DNA from: Silicimonas sp.
Lineage (GTDB): Bacteria; Pseudomonadota; Alphaproteobacteria; Rhodobacterales; Rhodobacteraceae
Direction: 5' to 3'
Length of the DNA: 64,000 nucleotides
Assembly (NCBI GenBank): GCA_022824315.1
Contig: JAJEAC010000188.1
Location: forward strand, 62,001-126,000
In this document: positions 9,096-17,757 of the stretch, piece after piece
Layout of the letters: every line of letters begins with the position of its first letter
Numbering within the stretch: the first letter of the stretch is position 1
The notes under the pieces: generated by a model
Databases searched by the model: none
Told to the model about the DNA's origin: nothing
What the model saw: the letters and a program-made list of their open reading frames with translations, nothing else
Position numbers and translations under genes: made by a program

Positions 9096-11174
9096 CTATC
9101 GCCGTCCCTCCCAGAACCAGGTGCCGATCATCAGAAGCGAGGCGAGAAGCAGCATGGTCCATGCCGGCAGCAACGGCGACACGCGGATGTCCGCCGTCAG
9201 GTAGGCCTCGCGGGGCGTGATGCCGATCCATCCACGTCCCGAGGCGACCTGGCCTTGCCGTACCCGGCGAATGTCCGGCACGCCTTCGGCAACCTTGTGC
9301 ACGCCGCCGCGCGTATCCGCCACCGGAACTGCCAGAAGCGCATCGCTCGCTATCGTGGTCGCGAACTCTCTCAGCGCAGCCGGTCCAAGCGCCGCGACAC
9401 TTTCCCGGTCACCCTCCCTCAGCCGGTACAGCCCCGCTTCCGGAGCCTGCCAGGCCAGCGAGTAGCGACCGGGAGCGACTTCTTGCAGCGGCAGCAGGGT
9501 GACGTCTCCATTCGGACCGATGACCTCGACGTCTCCAACCTCGTCACCGATCGTCCGGCGCGTTATCGTCATGGTCAGGCCCTCCGAAATCGCGGTCAGG
9601 GCTTCCTCCTCCAGGTCGGGCTCCTTCATCATCCAGTGCGCTAGCCGCCTGAGCAGTTCCAGTTGCGGACCGCCTCCCTCGAAACCCCTCGACCAGAGCC
9701 AGGCGTGGTCCGACGCGAGAAGGGCAACGCGCCCCTCGCCAACCCGGTCAATTACCAGGAGCGGCGCGTCGTCCAAGCCCTCCATCAGGGTATGGCCGTC
9801 GTCCTTGGCAGCCACGTCGATTTGCCGAAGCCACCGGCCCCAGGCCCGTTCGGTGCGCGTTGCCGCGTCCTTGACCGGTTCCAGGCCCTCGGTCACCGGG
9901 TGACGCTGGCCGATGCGGGTCACTTTTGGCAAGTAGGCGAATTCGTGCACCAGCCCGCTCGGCATGGCCGGGAGAATCTCGGCGAGAGGCGAATGGTAGA
10001 TTGATTCGGCCGTCGCAAAGTCCGGACCCGCCGCGACCAAAAGCGCCCCTCCACTCTCGACATGCTGCCTGATGCTGTCGAGATAGACTGCCGGCATAAT
10101 GCCGCGCAGCTTGTAGCGGTCGAAGATTATCAGGTCGAACTCGCCGACCTTGTCCAGAAAGAGTTCACGCGTCGGAAAGGCGATCAGGCTGAGTTCGTTC
10201 ACCGGAACGCCGTCCTGCTTTTCGGGCGGACGCAGGATGGTGAAATGCACAAGATCCACCGAGGCATCCGATTTCAGGAGATTGCGCCAGGTTCGCTCGC
10301 CGGCATGCGGCTGGCCGGAGACCAGCAAGACCCGCAAGCGATCCCGTACGCCGTTGATCTGCACAACCGCCGCATTGTTGCGCGTGGTCAGTTCGCCCGG
10401 ATGTTCGGGCAACATGAACTGAATGACGTTCATGCCGCCGTGCCGGAGCGTCACCGAAAGCTCGACATCCTGACCGACCGGCACCCGGAACCGGTCAGGT
10501 GTTCCGCCATCCAGGGAGATGTCGATGTCAGCCGTCTCGGGAAGACTGCCCGGCACCGCTCCCTGATCCTCGACTTTCAGCGTCAAGGTGACGGGCTCGT
10601 CAATGATCGCAAATGCCGGGGCATTCCGAATCAGAAGACGGCGATCCCAGTCGCCGTCTTTCCCCGTCATGAGCAGGTGCATCGGCGCGGGAAGTTCCGG
10701 AAGGTGATCAATGTCATGCAGCTGCCCGTCGCTCACGAGAATCACACCCGCAAGGCGTGCGCGCGGCTCGCTTGCAATCGCGTCCGCAAGCGCTCTCATC
10801 AGGAGCGTGCCACGATTGCCGTCGCTGTCTTCCACATGAAACATGCGGAGTTCGACGTTGCCGAGGGCGTCGACTTCCTCCTCGACCGTCGCGATCGCTT
10901 CCGCGACCTGGGCAGGGCGAACATCGATGCTCTGGCTCGCGCTTTCGTCAGCCACAAGAAGGACCAGGTCCGACAGCGCCTCCCGCTCCTCGATCTGGGT
11001 CGACGGGTTCGCGACCCCCATCAGGAGCAGCGAAAGGGCAATCGCGCGGAGCCACCAGCCAGAAAGGCCGCCCCGGACAGCAATCACGATCAAGACCAGC
11101 GAAATCGCCGCCAGAGACCACAGCATCGCCCATGGAAGCAATGGCTCTAAGAAAATGCCGCTGACGACTTGCAT
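9096..11174 (-). CDS. Large membrane protein of the MoxR/DUF58/DUF4159 cluster
   Basis: A 692-residue protein with two N-terminal hydrophobic segments (about 12-32 and 41-55) and one at the C-terminus (about 668-685). Between them lies a large domain. Residues 66-170 look like a degenerate von Willebrand A fold (DLVLLVADESAS, then GVILVSDGQLHD). Residues about 278-390 resemble a glutamine-amidotransferase-like fold (RVLLVSGQPHAGERTW, ALLVAAGPDF) without an obvious catalytic cysteine. It is the last gene of the operon led by the MoxR ATPase and follows the DUF4159 gene after 104 bases. The family is widespread beside these genes, but its function is not established; an envelope or chaperone-linked role is inference. 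Confidence 0.8.
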   Translation of the reverse strand: MQVVSGIFLEPLLPWAMLWSLAAISLVLIVIAVRGGLSGWWLRAIALSLLLMGVANPSTQIEEREALSDLVLLVADESASQSIDVRPAQVAEAIATVEEEVDALGNVELRMFHVEDSDGNRGTLLMRALADAIASEPRARLAGVILVSDGQLHDIDHLPELPAPMHLLMTGKDGDWDRRLLIRNAPAFAIIDEPVTLTLKVEDQGAVPGSLPETADIDISLDGGTPDRFRVPVGQDVELSVTLRHGGMNVIQFMLPEHPGELTTRNNAAVVQINGVRDRLRVLLVSGQPHAGERTWRNLLKSDASVDLVHFTILRPPEKQDGVPVNELSLIAFPTRELFLDKVGEFDLIIFDRYKLRGIMPAVYLDSIRQHVESGGALLVAAGPDFATAESIYHSPLAEILPAMPSGLVHEFAYLPKVTRIGQRHPVTEGLEPVKDAATRTERAWGRWLRQIDVAAKDDGHTLMEGLDDAPLLVIDRVGEGRVALLASDHAWLWSRGFEGGGPQLELLRRLAHWMMKEPDLEEEALTAISEGLTMTITRRTIGDEVGDVEVIGPNGDVTLLPLQEVAPGRYSLAWQAPEAGLYRLREGDRESVAALGPAALREFATTIASDALLAVPVADTRGGVHKVAEGVPDIRRVRQGQVASGRGWIGITPREAYLTADIRVSPLLPAWTMLLLASLLMIGTWFWEGRR

Positions 11175-11278
11175 GGCTCAACCGAGTCCCTGATGAAGTT
11201 GGCCGAACTGCCTTCGGGGCGGCGTCGGGAGTGCAAGCGGCGCGTGGAATGCCACCGTGAAGGCCTTGCCAAAGCGTG

Positions 11279-14044
11279 TCATTGCCCCAGCCTGTCGAGC
11301 AGGGCCGGAACGTGGACCTGGTCCGATTTGTAGTTCCCGGTCAGGACGTACATGATCAGGTTGACTCCGAAGCGATACGCGATCTCCCGCTGGCGCTCGC
11401 CGGAAAAGCCGCGCCCCACCGGGAACATGGGCCGTCCTTGCGCGTCCATGGCCCAAGCCGCCGCCCAGTCGTTCCCACCGATCACCACCGGCGTCACATT
11501 GTCGTTGAGATTCCTGAACGGCATGCCCTCGGCCTGCAACGCATCGGCGGGCGCCGCCTCGACCCAGACGTCCCGGCTGGCATGACGGCCCGGAAAATCC
11601 TGCAGGAGGTAGAAAGACCGGGTCAGCACGTGATCATGGGGAATTGGCTCCAGCGGCGGCACATCGAGTGACGTCGCCAGTTGCCTGAGCTTGGTCGCGT
11701 GCGAACCTCCCGAACCGAATCCGGATGTCCCCGCATCCCGCGTGTCGAAATGGATCAGCCCGCCCGCCCGGAGATACCGGTTGAGCTTTTCATAGGCTTC
11801 GGCCGACGGGCGCGGCTGCGTATCGGTCACCGGCCAGTACAGGAACGGAAGGACCGAGAGTTCATCCGTCTCAAGATTTACTCCGATCGGCTCGCCGGGC
11901 TCGACAGATGTTCTCTGGAACAGAATGTTCGAGAGCCCCCTCAACCCCGCTGCAGCCACACGATCCACTTCCGCGTCACCGGTGATGACATGTGCGAGCG
12001 TCACCTCCGACGCCGTCAAGACAAGCCGCTCGAAGTCCCGTTCCTGTGCAGGTGCGGGTGACGCGGGCCACAGGAGCATCGCAACGGCCCCTCCAGCCAC
12101 GGTGCCCACCCGCGGCATGCGACCGGACTGCCAGAGCGTCGCTAGCACGTCGACCAGGAACACCATGATCGTCAGGAAGAGCAGCGGGCCCTTCAGGGGC
12201 AACGCCTGTGAGTCCGCAAATTCCTCAACCGGGACATCGACCGGCCAGACCGCAGCGGCCAACTGGTCCGATTCGCCAAACGCGTTGAGCGCAATCTTGC
12301 CGCTTTCGCCAGAATAGACTCCTGGCGGCAAGTCGGGGCTTGGCCTCTCGGTCACCAGCCTGGCCCCGTCGACGCCGGCAATCGCTCCTGCCGCATCCAC
12401 ATTGCCGAACCCGTCTAGACGTCGATCCAGCGTCCACACGGTACCTTCCAGATCCTCCGCAGCCGGCAACGTCTGCCGCGTGGAAACGGCCAGCCGTTCA
12501 AGCATCTGCACGAAGAGGCCGGACAACGGCAGGTTCGACCAATCCGCATTCGCAGTCACGTGGAACAGCACGACTTGTCCATTGCCCAAACGCTTTCGTG
12601 TAACGAGCGGTGTGCCATCCGCCAATGTGGCAATCGTTCGCTCGGCCATGCTCGGATCCGGCTGTGCCACGACCTGGCTCGACACCGTGACGTCCTCGGG
12701 AACAGCAAGCCCAAAAAACGGGCTCGCCGCCGAAAAGGCCCTGAGCCGCTTGGGCTCACCCCAGCTCATCGCTCCGCCGACCCGGCGTCCTCCCGCACGC
12801 AGTCGCACAGGCAGCAGGACGTCCTCTGCCTCGCGGCCGACGTCCGACGCCGCCAGGCGCGGTCCGGCAAACCGCAGCAGCAGGCCACCATTGCGCACCC
12901 ACTCTTCGACCGCGCCGCGCTCGCTGCCGGCAAGCGAGGCCACGTCGGCGAGTACAATCACGTCCGGTTTGGCAAGGACGATGTCTTGAATGGTGCCGCG
13001 AATAAGGTCGGAACTCGGGCGCAACGCCTGTTCAAGGTAGTGCGTCGGCGATAGGAGCCGCGAGCCTTCCCGTTCCTCGCGCGCGGCAACGATGGCAATC
13101 TCGTGGCGGCTGAGGCTGTCATCCGTCAGGCTGACGGCGCCGGCGGAACGGACCCCTTCGATCTCGAACCGCGTTAACCTGTTCGTGAGCTCGGGCGGAA
13201 GCGACAGAACGGCCTCGGCCTCGCGCTCACCCTCAGGGATTTCCACGGCGACGCGTGCCAGTCGCCGCTCGATGCCAGCGGGGTCAAGGCCATGCGCAAC
13301 AACCGCCGTCGTACTTGTTCCGGTGCTCCGGCTTCTTGCAACCGGCACCTGGATCGTCCCGTCACCGATTGTTGCAGGCTTCAGCGCAAGCACCGGACGC
13401 CGGGACTCAAAAACGGACACTTGGCCATGTGCCTGGAGTTCAGCCAGTGCCGCGCTTCGCCAGTCCTGCGCAATCCCGTCCGAAAGCCAGAAAGTGTCGA
13501 AGCTGCCGTCGAGCCCGGAAAGCCAGGAGAGCACTGCAGGACCGTCCGGCATCCATGGCTCGGGCGCAATTCCCGGAATGTCCGGCAGCCAGTTCCTTGC
13601 CGATCGGAACGGCAGGACCGGGTGTGACGGCAGGTCTGTCAGCGAGACAATGGCGGTCTCTCGACCGGCCACCGCCGCATCGCCAAGCAGACTCTCTACA
13701 TGTTCGTTCCGCATCGACCAATTCGGTGCATCCGCCCAACTGCCGTCGAACAGCAACAGCAGCGGTCCGTCGCGTGCCGTGTCCGTTCGAGGACTCAGGA
13801 CGGGATCCGCAAACCCGATGATGGCGGCTGCCACCGCCAGCATCCGAAGCAACAAAAGCCACCAGGGCGTCCGGTCGGCCTGCATCTCGTCATCCGCGAG
13901 GCCAAGCAACAGGGCGACGCCGGGAAAGAGCCGCCGAACCGGTGCCGGTGGCACGGTACGAAGCAGAATCCAGAGAATCGGCAGCAGCAGCAGACTCAGA
14001 AGCAGCCAAGGGCTGGCGAATGCCACGGGGCCAATCATCCACAT
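11279..14044 (-). CDS. DUF4159 membrane protein with BatA-like N-terminus
   Basis: A 921-residue protein. The N-terminus has the BatA/aerotolerance type hydrophobic segment (FASPWLLLSLLLLPILWILL) and a second membrane pass (WWLLLLRMLAVAAAIIGFA). A von Willebrand A-like portion (GPLLLLFDGSWADA) and a Gln-amidotransferase-like portion (VIVLADVASLAGSE, GGLLLRFAGPRL) follow, then a further membrane pair near residues 660-710. About the last 220 residues form DUF4159 (FLYWPVTDTQPRP, GGLIHFDTRD, YRFGVNLIMYVLTG). I placed the start at 14044, where GGAG stands nine bases upstream; the frame is open to 14281 but overlaps the DUF58 gene. ATG at 14038 is an alternative. It probably acts with the MoxR ATPase and DUF58 protein at the membrane. 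Confidence 0.86.
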   Translation of the reverse strand: MWMIGPVAFASPWLLLSLLLLPILWILLRTVPPAPVRRLFPGVALLLGLADDEMQADRTPWWLLLLRMLAVAAAIIGFADPVLSPRTDTARDGPLLLLFDGSWADAPNWSMRNEHVESLLGDAAVAGRETAIVSLTDLPSHPVLPFRSARNWLPDIPGIAPEPWMPDGPAVLSWLSGLDGSFDTFWLSDGIAQDWRSAALAELQAHGQVSVFESRRPVLALKPATIGDGTIQVPVARSRSTGTSTTAVVAHGLDPAGIERRLARVAVEIPEGEREAEAVLSLPPELTNRLTRFEIEGVRSAGAVSLTDDSLSRHEIAIVAAREEREGSRLLSPTHYLEQALRPSSDLIRGTIQDIVLAKPDVIVLADVASLAGSERGAVEEWVRNGGLLLRFAGPRLAASDVGREAEDVLLPVRLRAGGRRVGGAMSWGEPKRLRAFSAASPFFGLAVPEDVTVSSQVVAQPDPSMAERTIATLADGTPLVTRKRLGNGQVVLFHVTANADWSNLPLSGLFVQMLERLAVSTRQTLPAAEDLEGTVWTLDRRLDGFGNVDAAGAIAGVDGARLVTERPSPDLPPGVYSGESGKIALNAFGESDQLAAAVWPVDVPVEEFADSQALPLKGPLLFLTIMVFLVDVLATLWQSGRMPRVGTVAGGAVAMLLWPASPAPAQERDFERLVLTASEVTLAHVITGDAEVDRVAAAGLRGLSNILFQRTSVEPGEPIGVNLETDELSVLPFLYWPVTDTQPRPSAEAYEKLNRYLRAGGLIHFDTRDAGTSGFGSGGSHATKLRQLATSLDVPPLEPIPHDHVLTRSFYLLQDFPGRHASRDVWVEAAPADALQAEGMPFRNLNDNVTPVVIGGNDWAAAWAMDAQGRPMFPVGRGFSGERQREIAYRFGVNLIMYVLTGNYKSDQVHVPALLDRLGQ

Positions 14045-14120
14045 CAACCAAGACTCCAAGGCGCGACCTGGGAGTCTGGCCGGATCGGACGCGAAAATTC
14101 CTGCTGCCTGAACAACACCG

Positions 14121-15020
14121 TCAATGCTCCCTGGCCAATGCCATGTACAGCCAGAGGAGGGCCGCCGAGGCCGGAGATCCGGTGCGGCACACGTTAAACT
14201 GCCAGCCCGCCAGCCTTGCAAGCTCCCACAGTTCGGCCTTCCTGTCCGCCAGCCGCTCCAGATAGCGATCGCGAAGCTCATCCGCCTTCAGGGTTTCGTG
14301 CGTGAGCGTTCCACCCATGGATTCAAAGACCGTGCGTCCTTGGAACGGGAAGGCCTCCTCCTGCGGATCAAGAACCTGGAGGAGCACACCTTCAATGGCA
14401 CGGTCGGCGGCGCCGGTCACGGCCTGCCGGACGGGCTCCAGGTCACCCAGGAAGTCCGACAGCAGGACGGCGCGCGTCCGGGCCGGCGCATCGGCAAGCT
14501 CGGGCACGGGGTAGTCGGTGGCATCCTCCCCTTCGGCAATGGCGCTGTTCAGACGCATCAGCTGGGCATGACCGTTCCGCGGCGGCAAGCCGGAATTGGC
14601 CAGGCCCACGCGTTCTCCACCGCGCATCAGCAGAATTGCCAACGCCAAGGCCAGTCTCCGCGCCGTGTCGATCTTGCTCGGCAACGATCTTGACGACGCA
14701 AAGTGCATGGACCGCCCCATGTCCAGCCAGAACATCACCGACTGAACGGCCTGCCACTCCTTCTCGCGCACGAACAGCGCGTCATCGCTGCGGGCCGAGC
14801 GCCGCCAGTCGATCATGCTGATTTCGTCGCCTGCGCTGCTTGGCCGGTACTGCCAGAACTCGTCGCCTGATCCGACCCGCCTGCGCCCGTGCTCACCAGG
14901 CATGACGCAGGCCGCAAGACGTTCCGCGGATGCCAGCAAGGGAGGGAACGATTCGGCGAGAGTTTCCGCCTCACGGCGCAGTTGCGCGGTCGTTCTTGAA
15001 GCCGCCTGCGCCACGCTCAA
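14121..15020 (-). CDS. DUF58 domain protein
   Basis: A 299-residue soluble DUF58 protein. The signature covers residues about 45-110: GDEFWQYRPSSAGDE, then IDWRRSARSDDALFVREKEW, and the VWA-like MFWLDMGRSM. It has no long hydrophobic segment. The likely start is TTG at 15020, which overlaps the MoxR stop as TTGA and has GAGG seven bases upstream. This is the same coupled arrangement seen at the M16 peptidase gene in this window. DUF58 proteins pair with MoxR ATPases in many bacteria and are thought to be their substrates or adaptors; the precise job is unknown. Confidence 0.9.
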   Translation of the reverse strand: MSVAQAASRTTAQLRREAETLAESFPPLLASAERLAACVMPGEHGRRRVGSGDEFWQYRPSSAGDEISMIDWRRSARSDDALFVREKEWQAVQSVMFWLDMGRSMHFASSRSLPSKIDTARRLALALAILLMRGGERVGLANSGLPPRNGHAQLMRLNSAIAEGEDATDYPVPELADAPARTRAVLLSDFLGDLEPVRQAVTGAADRAIEGVLLQVLDPQEEAFPFQGRTVFESMGGTLTHETLKADELRDRYLERLADRKAELWELARLAGWQFNVCRTGSPASAALLWLYMALAREH

Positions 15021-16027
15021 GCCGCTTCCTCGATCCGGGATACGTGACGGGATACATCGTCGATGACTTCCTGCAACGTCAAGCCTTGGGCACGGGCAGC
15101 AAAACTGAGCGCCATGCGATGGGTGAGCACCGGTGTCGCAAGGGCCATCACATCCTCTTCGGACGGCGCGAGTCGTCCCTCGAGAAGCGCGCGCGCCCTG
15201 ACCGTAAGCGCGAGGGCCTGCGCAGCGCGTGGACCGGGTCCCCAACTGACATGCTGCTGCACAATTTCGGGCGAATCCGCCTCCTCCGGGCGGCAGCAGC
15301 GCACCAGGTCAAGAATCGACTCCATCACGGATTCGCCAACAGGCATCCTGCGCACAACCGTCTGCGCGGCGACAAGCTCCCCGGGAGTCAGGACCTGAGT
15401 TGACTGCTCTTCATCAGCACCCGTGGTTGCAAGCAGGATGTCGCGCTCGGTCTCCCGGTCCGGGTAAGGAACATCAATCTGCACGAGAAACCGGTCCAAT
15501 TGCGCTTCCGGCAAGGGATAGGTTCCCTCCTGCTCGATCGGGTTCTGCGTTGCCAGCACATGAAACGGCGCAGGCAAATCATGCTCTTCCCCCGCGATGG
15601 TCACCGACTTTTCCTGCATGGCCTGCAACAATGCGGACTGCGTCCTGGGGCTTGCCCGGTTTATCTCGTCGGCCATGAGCAACTGGCAGAACACCGGACC
15701 CTTGATGAACTTGAAGGCGCGACTGCCGTCGGCGCCGGTTTCCAAGACTTCAGACCCAAGAATGTCGGCAGGCATCAGGTCCGGCGTGAACTGGACCCGC
15801 TTGCCGTCCAGCCCCAAAACGGTCGAGAGCGTCTCCACGAGCCGTGTCTTGCCAAGCCCCGGCACGCCGACAAGCAGGCCATGCCCACCGCAGAGAATAG
15901 CCGACAGCACGAGATCCACCACGCGCTCCTGCCCAATGAACCGCTTGGTGATGCTGGTCTTGACGTCTGCCAGCCGTTCGCACAGCCCCTCGATCCCGGC
16001 CACCAGTTCGGATGACGCATCGGACAT
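15017..16027 (-). CDS. MoxR-family AAA+ ATPase
   Basis: A 336-residue AAA+ protein of the MoxR family, which are chaperone-like ATPases acting with VWA and DUF58 proteins. Visible elements are Walker A GVPGLGKT (about 54-61), Walker B LLMADEINRASP, the sensor region ATQNPIEQEGTYPLPEAQLD, and the C-terminal lid with HRMALSFAARA. The start at 16027 (MSDASSELV) has GGGAG eight bases upstream; a start at 16048 is possible. It is the first gene of the four-gene minus-strand operon and lies 60 bases from the divergent DUF1285 gene. Confidence 0.94.
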   Translation of the reverse strand: MSDASSELVAGIEGLCERLADVKTSITKRFIGQERVVDLVLSAILCGGHGLLVGVPGLGKTRLVETLSTVLGLDGKRVQFTPDLMPADILGSEVLETGADGSRAFKFIKGPVFCQLLMADEINRASPRTQSALLQAMQEKSVTIAGEEHDLPAPFHVLATQNPIEQEGTYPLPEAQLDRFLVQIDVPYPDRETERDILLATTGADEEQSTQVLTPGELVAAQTVVRRMPVGESVMESILDLVRCCRPEEADSPEIVQQHVSWGPGPRAAQALALTVRARALLEGRLAPSEEDVMALATPVLTHRMALSFAARAQGLTLQEVIDDVSRHVSRIEEAA

Positions 16028-16087
16028 GGCAATCGCTCCCTTTCGCACTATTATGCGCAGTAGAACGAACTATTGCTCCGGGCACAA

Positions 16088-16687
16088 ATGGCAAAATCCG
16101 AAGGTGGTCAAAACCCCGTGAAGCCCTCGGCAGAGAGCTTAGCCGCGACGGCCCGGGCTGCATCGCGGCGCGGGTTGCCTCCCGTCCACCTATGGAATCC
16201 GCCCGATTGCGGCGATCTCGACATGCGGATCGCAAGGGATGGCACGTGGTTCTATCTTGGCACGCCAATCGGACGACCAGAGCTCGTGCGGCTGTTTTCT
16301 ACGATTCTCAGGAAGGACGGGGATCGCTATGTGCTGGTCACCCCCGTCGAGAAAGTGGGAATCACCGTTGATGACGCGCCGTTCGTGGCCGTCGACTTCA
16401 CTGTCACAGGTGAAGGCACAGCTCAAACGCTAACCTTTGTGACCAATCTCGGCGACGACGCCATTGCGGGATTTGACCATCCGATCCGAGTCGAGCGGGA
16501 CCCCGCGACCGGCGAGCCCTCGCCCTATGTCCACGTTCGCGCGAATCTCGAGGCGCTGATCGACCGCAAGAGCTTCTACAGGCTGGTGGAAATCGGGGCG
16601 CATCATGAACATGACGGTGCAAGCTGGTTTGGCCTTTGGTCCGGCGGTCAGTTCTTCCCGATCATTCCGTCAGCGGAATTGCCATAG
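16088..16687 (+). CDS. DUF1285 family protein
   Basis: A 199-residue protein of the DUF1285 family, recognised from LWNPPDCGDLDMRIARDGTW, FYLGTPIGRPELVRLFS and YVLVTPVEKVGI. It has no signal peptide or membrane segment and is probably cytoplasmic. ATG at 16088 follows a weak purine-rich stretch; an upstream TTG at 16073 in the same frame is less likely. It is divergent from the MoxR operon, an arrangement I know from Rhodobacterales. Structural work on the family suggested a small beta-rich fold but no proven role. Its stop codon touches the tRNA-like remnant that follows. Confidence 0.9.
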   Translation: MAKSEGGQNPVKPSAESLAATARAASRRGLPPVHLWNPPDCGDLDMRIARDGTWFYLGTPIGRPELVRLFSTILRKDGDRYVLVTPVEKVGITVDDAPFVAVDFTVTGEGTAQTLTFVTNLGDDAIAGFDHPIRVERDPATGEPSPYVHVRANLEALIDRKSFYRLVEIGAHHEHDGASWFGLWSGGQFFPIIPSAELP

Positions 16688-16733
16688 GGGTCACAACCTG
16701 AAGGATTCCGGTTCAAGTCCCGCCCAGGCAACT
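16685..16733 (+). pseudogene. Decayed 3' half of an initiator-tRNA-like sequence
   Basis: From the anticodon arm onward, the sequence aligns without gaps to the 3' half of bacterial tRNA-fMet. TCACAACCTGAAGG compares with TCATAACCCGAAGG, CGGTTCAA is shared exactly, and the end reads GGCAACTA instead of CGCAACCA. By eye about 33 of 44 positions agree with the E. coli initiator tRNA. The anticodon position would be CAC, the T stem no longer pairs fully and there is no 5' half, so it is not a working tRNA. Such 3' tRNA fragments are typical attachment-site scars of integrated elements. It begins inside the stop codon of the DUF1285 gene. Confidence 0.55.
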
Positions 16734-17158
16734 ACCGCGACGGACATGCCAGACAAGAGCGTTCCGGTCCTGGTCCTGTTGCTTTGGCACTGATTCCCGG
16801 CCGATTCGAGAAATGTATCGAGACCGCCGTGCGGCATGGCGGCCATCTCGGCCCACTGGCCGCCCACGGCAGACACGATGCGCCTGATCGAGTCCCTCAT
16901 GGCAAATGCCGCCGTGTCGCGGTTCTCCCAATGGTCCGGCGCCACGACTAGCCCGCCGCCCTGTGCCGACAACATCCGCCAAATCGGATCGGATGCCCGG
17001 GCGGCCCGCAGGCGCGGTCGAGAGCCTCTCGACCAGTTCGCCCCACCGCACGGCAAGCTCGCGCGGTCGATCCACCATGCCTCCGGCTTGGCCGCCGTGC
17101 CCGATGGCGGCACGACGAATTTCCCTGCGGTCAAGCGAGAATTTGCGCAATGCCTGGA
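16734..17158. other. Unassigned stretch with overlapping unrecognised frames
   Basis: Two overlapping minus-strand frames run through here (about 17150 to 16713 and 17134 to 16691), and a shorter plus-strand frame lies opposite. The first begins plausibly (MRKFSLDRREIRRAAIG), and the other looks more protein-like in its second half (WENRDTAAFAMRDSIRRIV). This could mean one frameshifted gene remnant, but I recognise no family and cannot confirm it. No RNA gene is seen apart from the fragment before it. Confidence 0.3.
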
Positions 17159-17653
17159 TCAGGCAAGCCTCTTCTCGTAGAACACGCTCAGCGGATCCTC
17201 ACCGTACGCGCCGAAAGGGGGGATGCGCACATATCCATGGCCCTCGTACAGCGCGAGTGCATCGGGTTGACGAACACCTGTCTCAAGGCGCGCAATGACG
17301 ATTCCGCGCGAGATCAATCTCGATTCGAGCGCATCCAGCAGTGCGCCTCCTATGCCACGGCCACGAACTTCGGGACTGACATACATCCGCTTGATCTCAC
17401 CGTATCGTGGTGACGTGCGGCTCGGGGGCATGCACTTGACTGCCCCGCAACCGACCGCCTCCCCGGCAACAAACACGGCGAGGAATGTAGCGTCATCCTG
17501 CTCCAGCGACTCGGCGGGATCGAGATGGTTGCTCGCGGCCGGGTACAGGGAGAGTTGAAGCTGGTCGAGCATGCCAATGAGCCGGCGCGCCCGCGGATCC
17601 GTAGGCGCAAGTGGCCCGATTTCGAAAGCCCCGCTTTCCGGAGTGTCTTGCAT
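17159..17653 (-). CDS. GNAT-family N-acetyltransferase
   Basis: A 164-residue acetyl-CoA-dependent acetyltransferase of the GNAT fold. The acetyl-CoA binding motif A is clear: EIKRMYVSPEVRGRGIGGAL at about residues 85-104. It is followed by the motif B region LETGVRQPDALALYEGHGY. The N-terminal third holds the substrate part (LSLYPAASNHLDP). The acceptor is unknown. The start at 17653 gives MQDTPESGAF and is the only good one. It sits alone between an unassigned stretch and the cytochrome P450 gene, on the same strand as both neighbours downstream. Confidence 0.9.
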   Translation of the reverse strand: MQDTPESGAFEIGPLAPTDPRARRLIGMLDQLQLSLYPAASNHLDPAESLEQDDATFLAVFVAGEAVGCGAVKCMPPSRTSPRYGEIKRMYVSPEVRGRGIGGALLDALESRLISRGIVIARLETGVRQPDALALYEGHGYVRIPPFGAYGEDPLSVFYEKRLA

Positions 17654-17757
17654 CTAATCTGTGACCCCCACCCAATCTTCAGTCACGCACCCATGCGAGG
17701 CATCGAGCAACCGCTTGATGCCTATGCGGGGTGTCATTCGGCGCACATCCATGCCTG

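Noticed and set aside
13092-14111. Plus-strand frame of 339 codons opposite the DUF4159 gene
   Set aside because: Ser/Arg-rich mirror translation without any domain.
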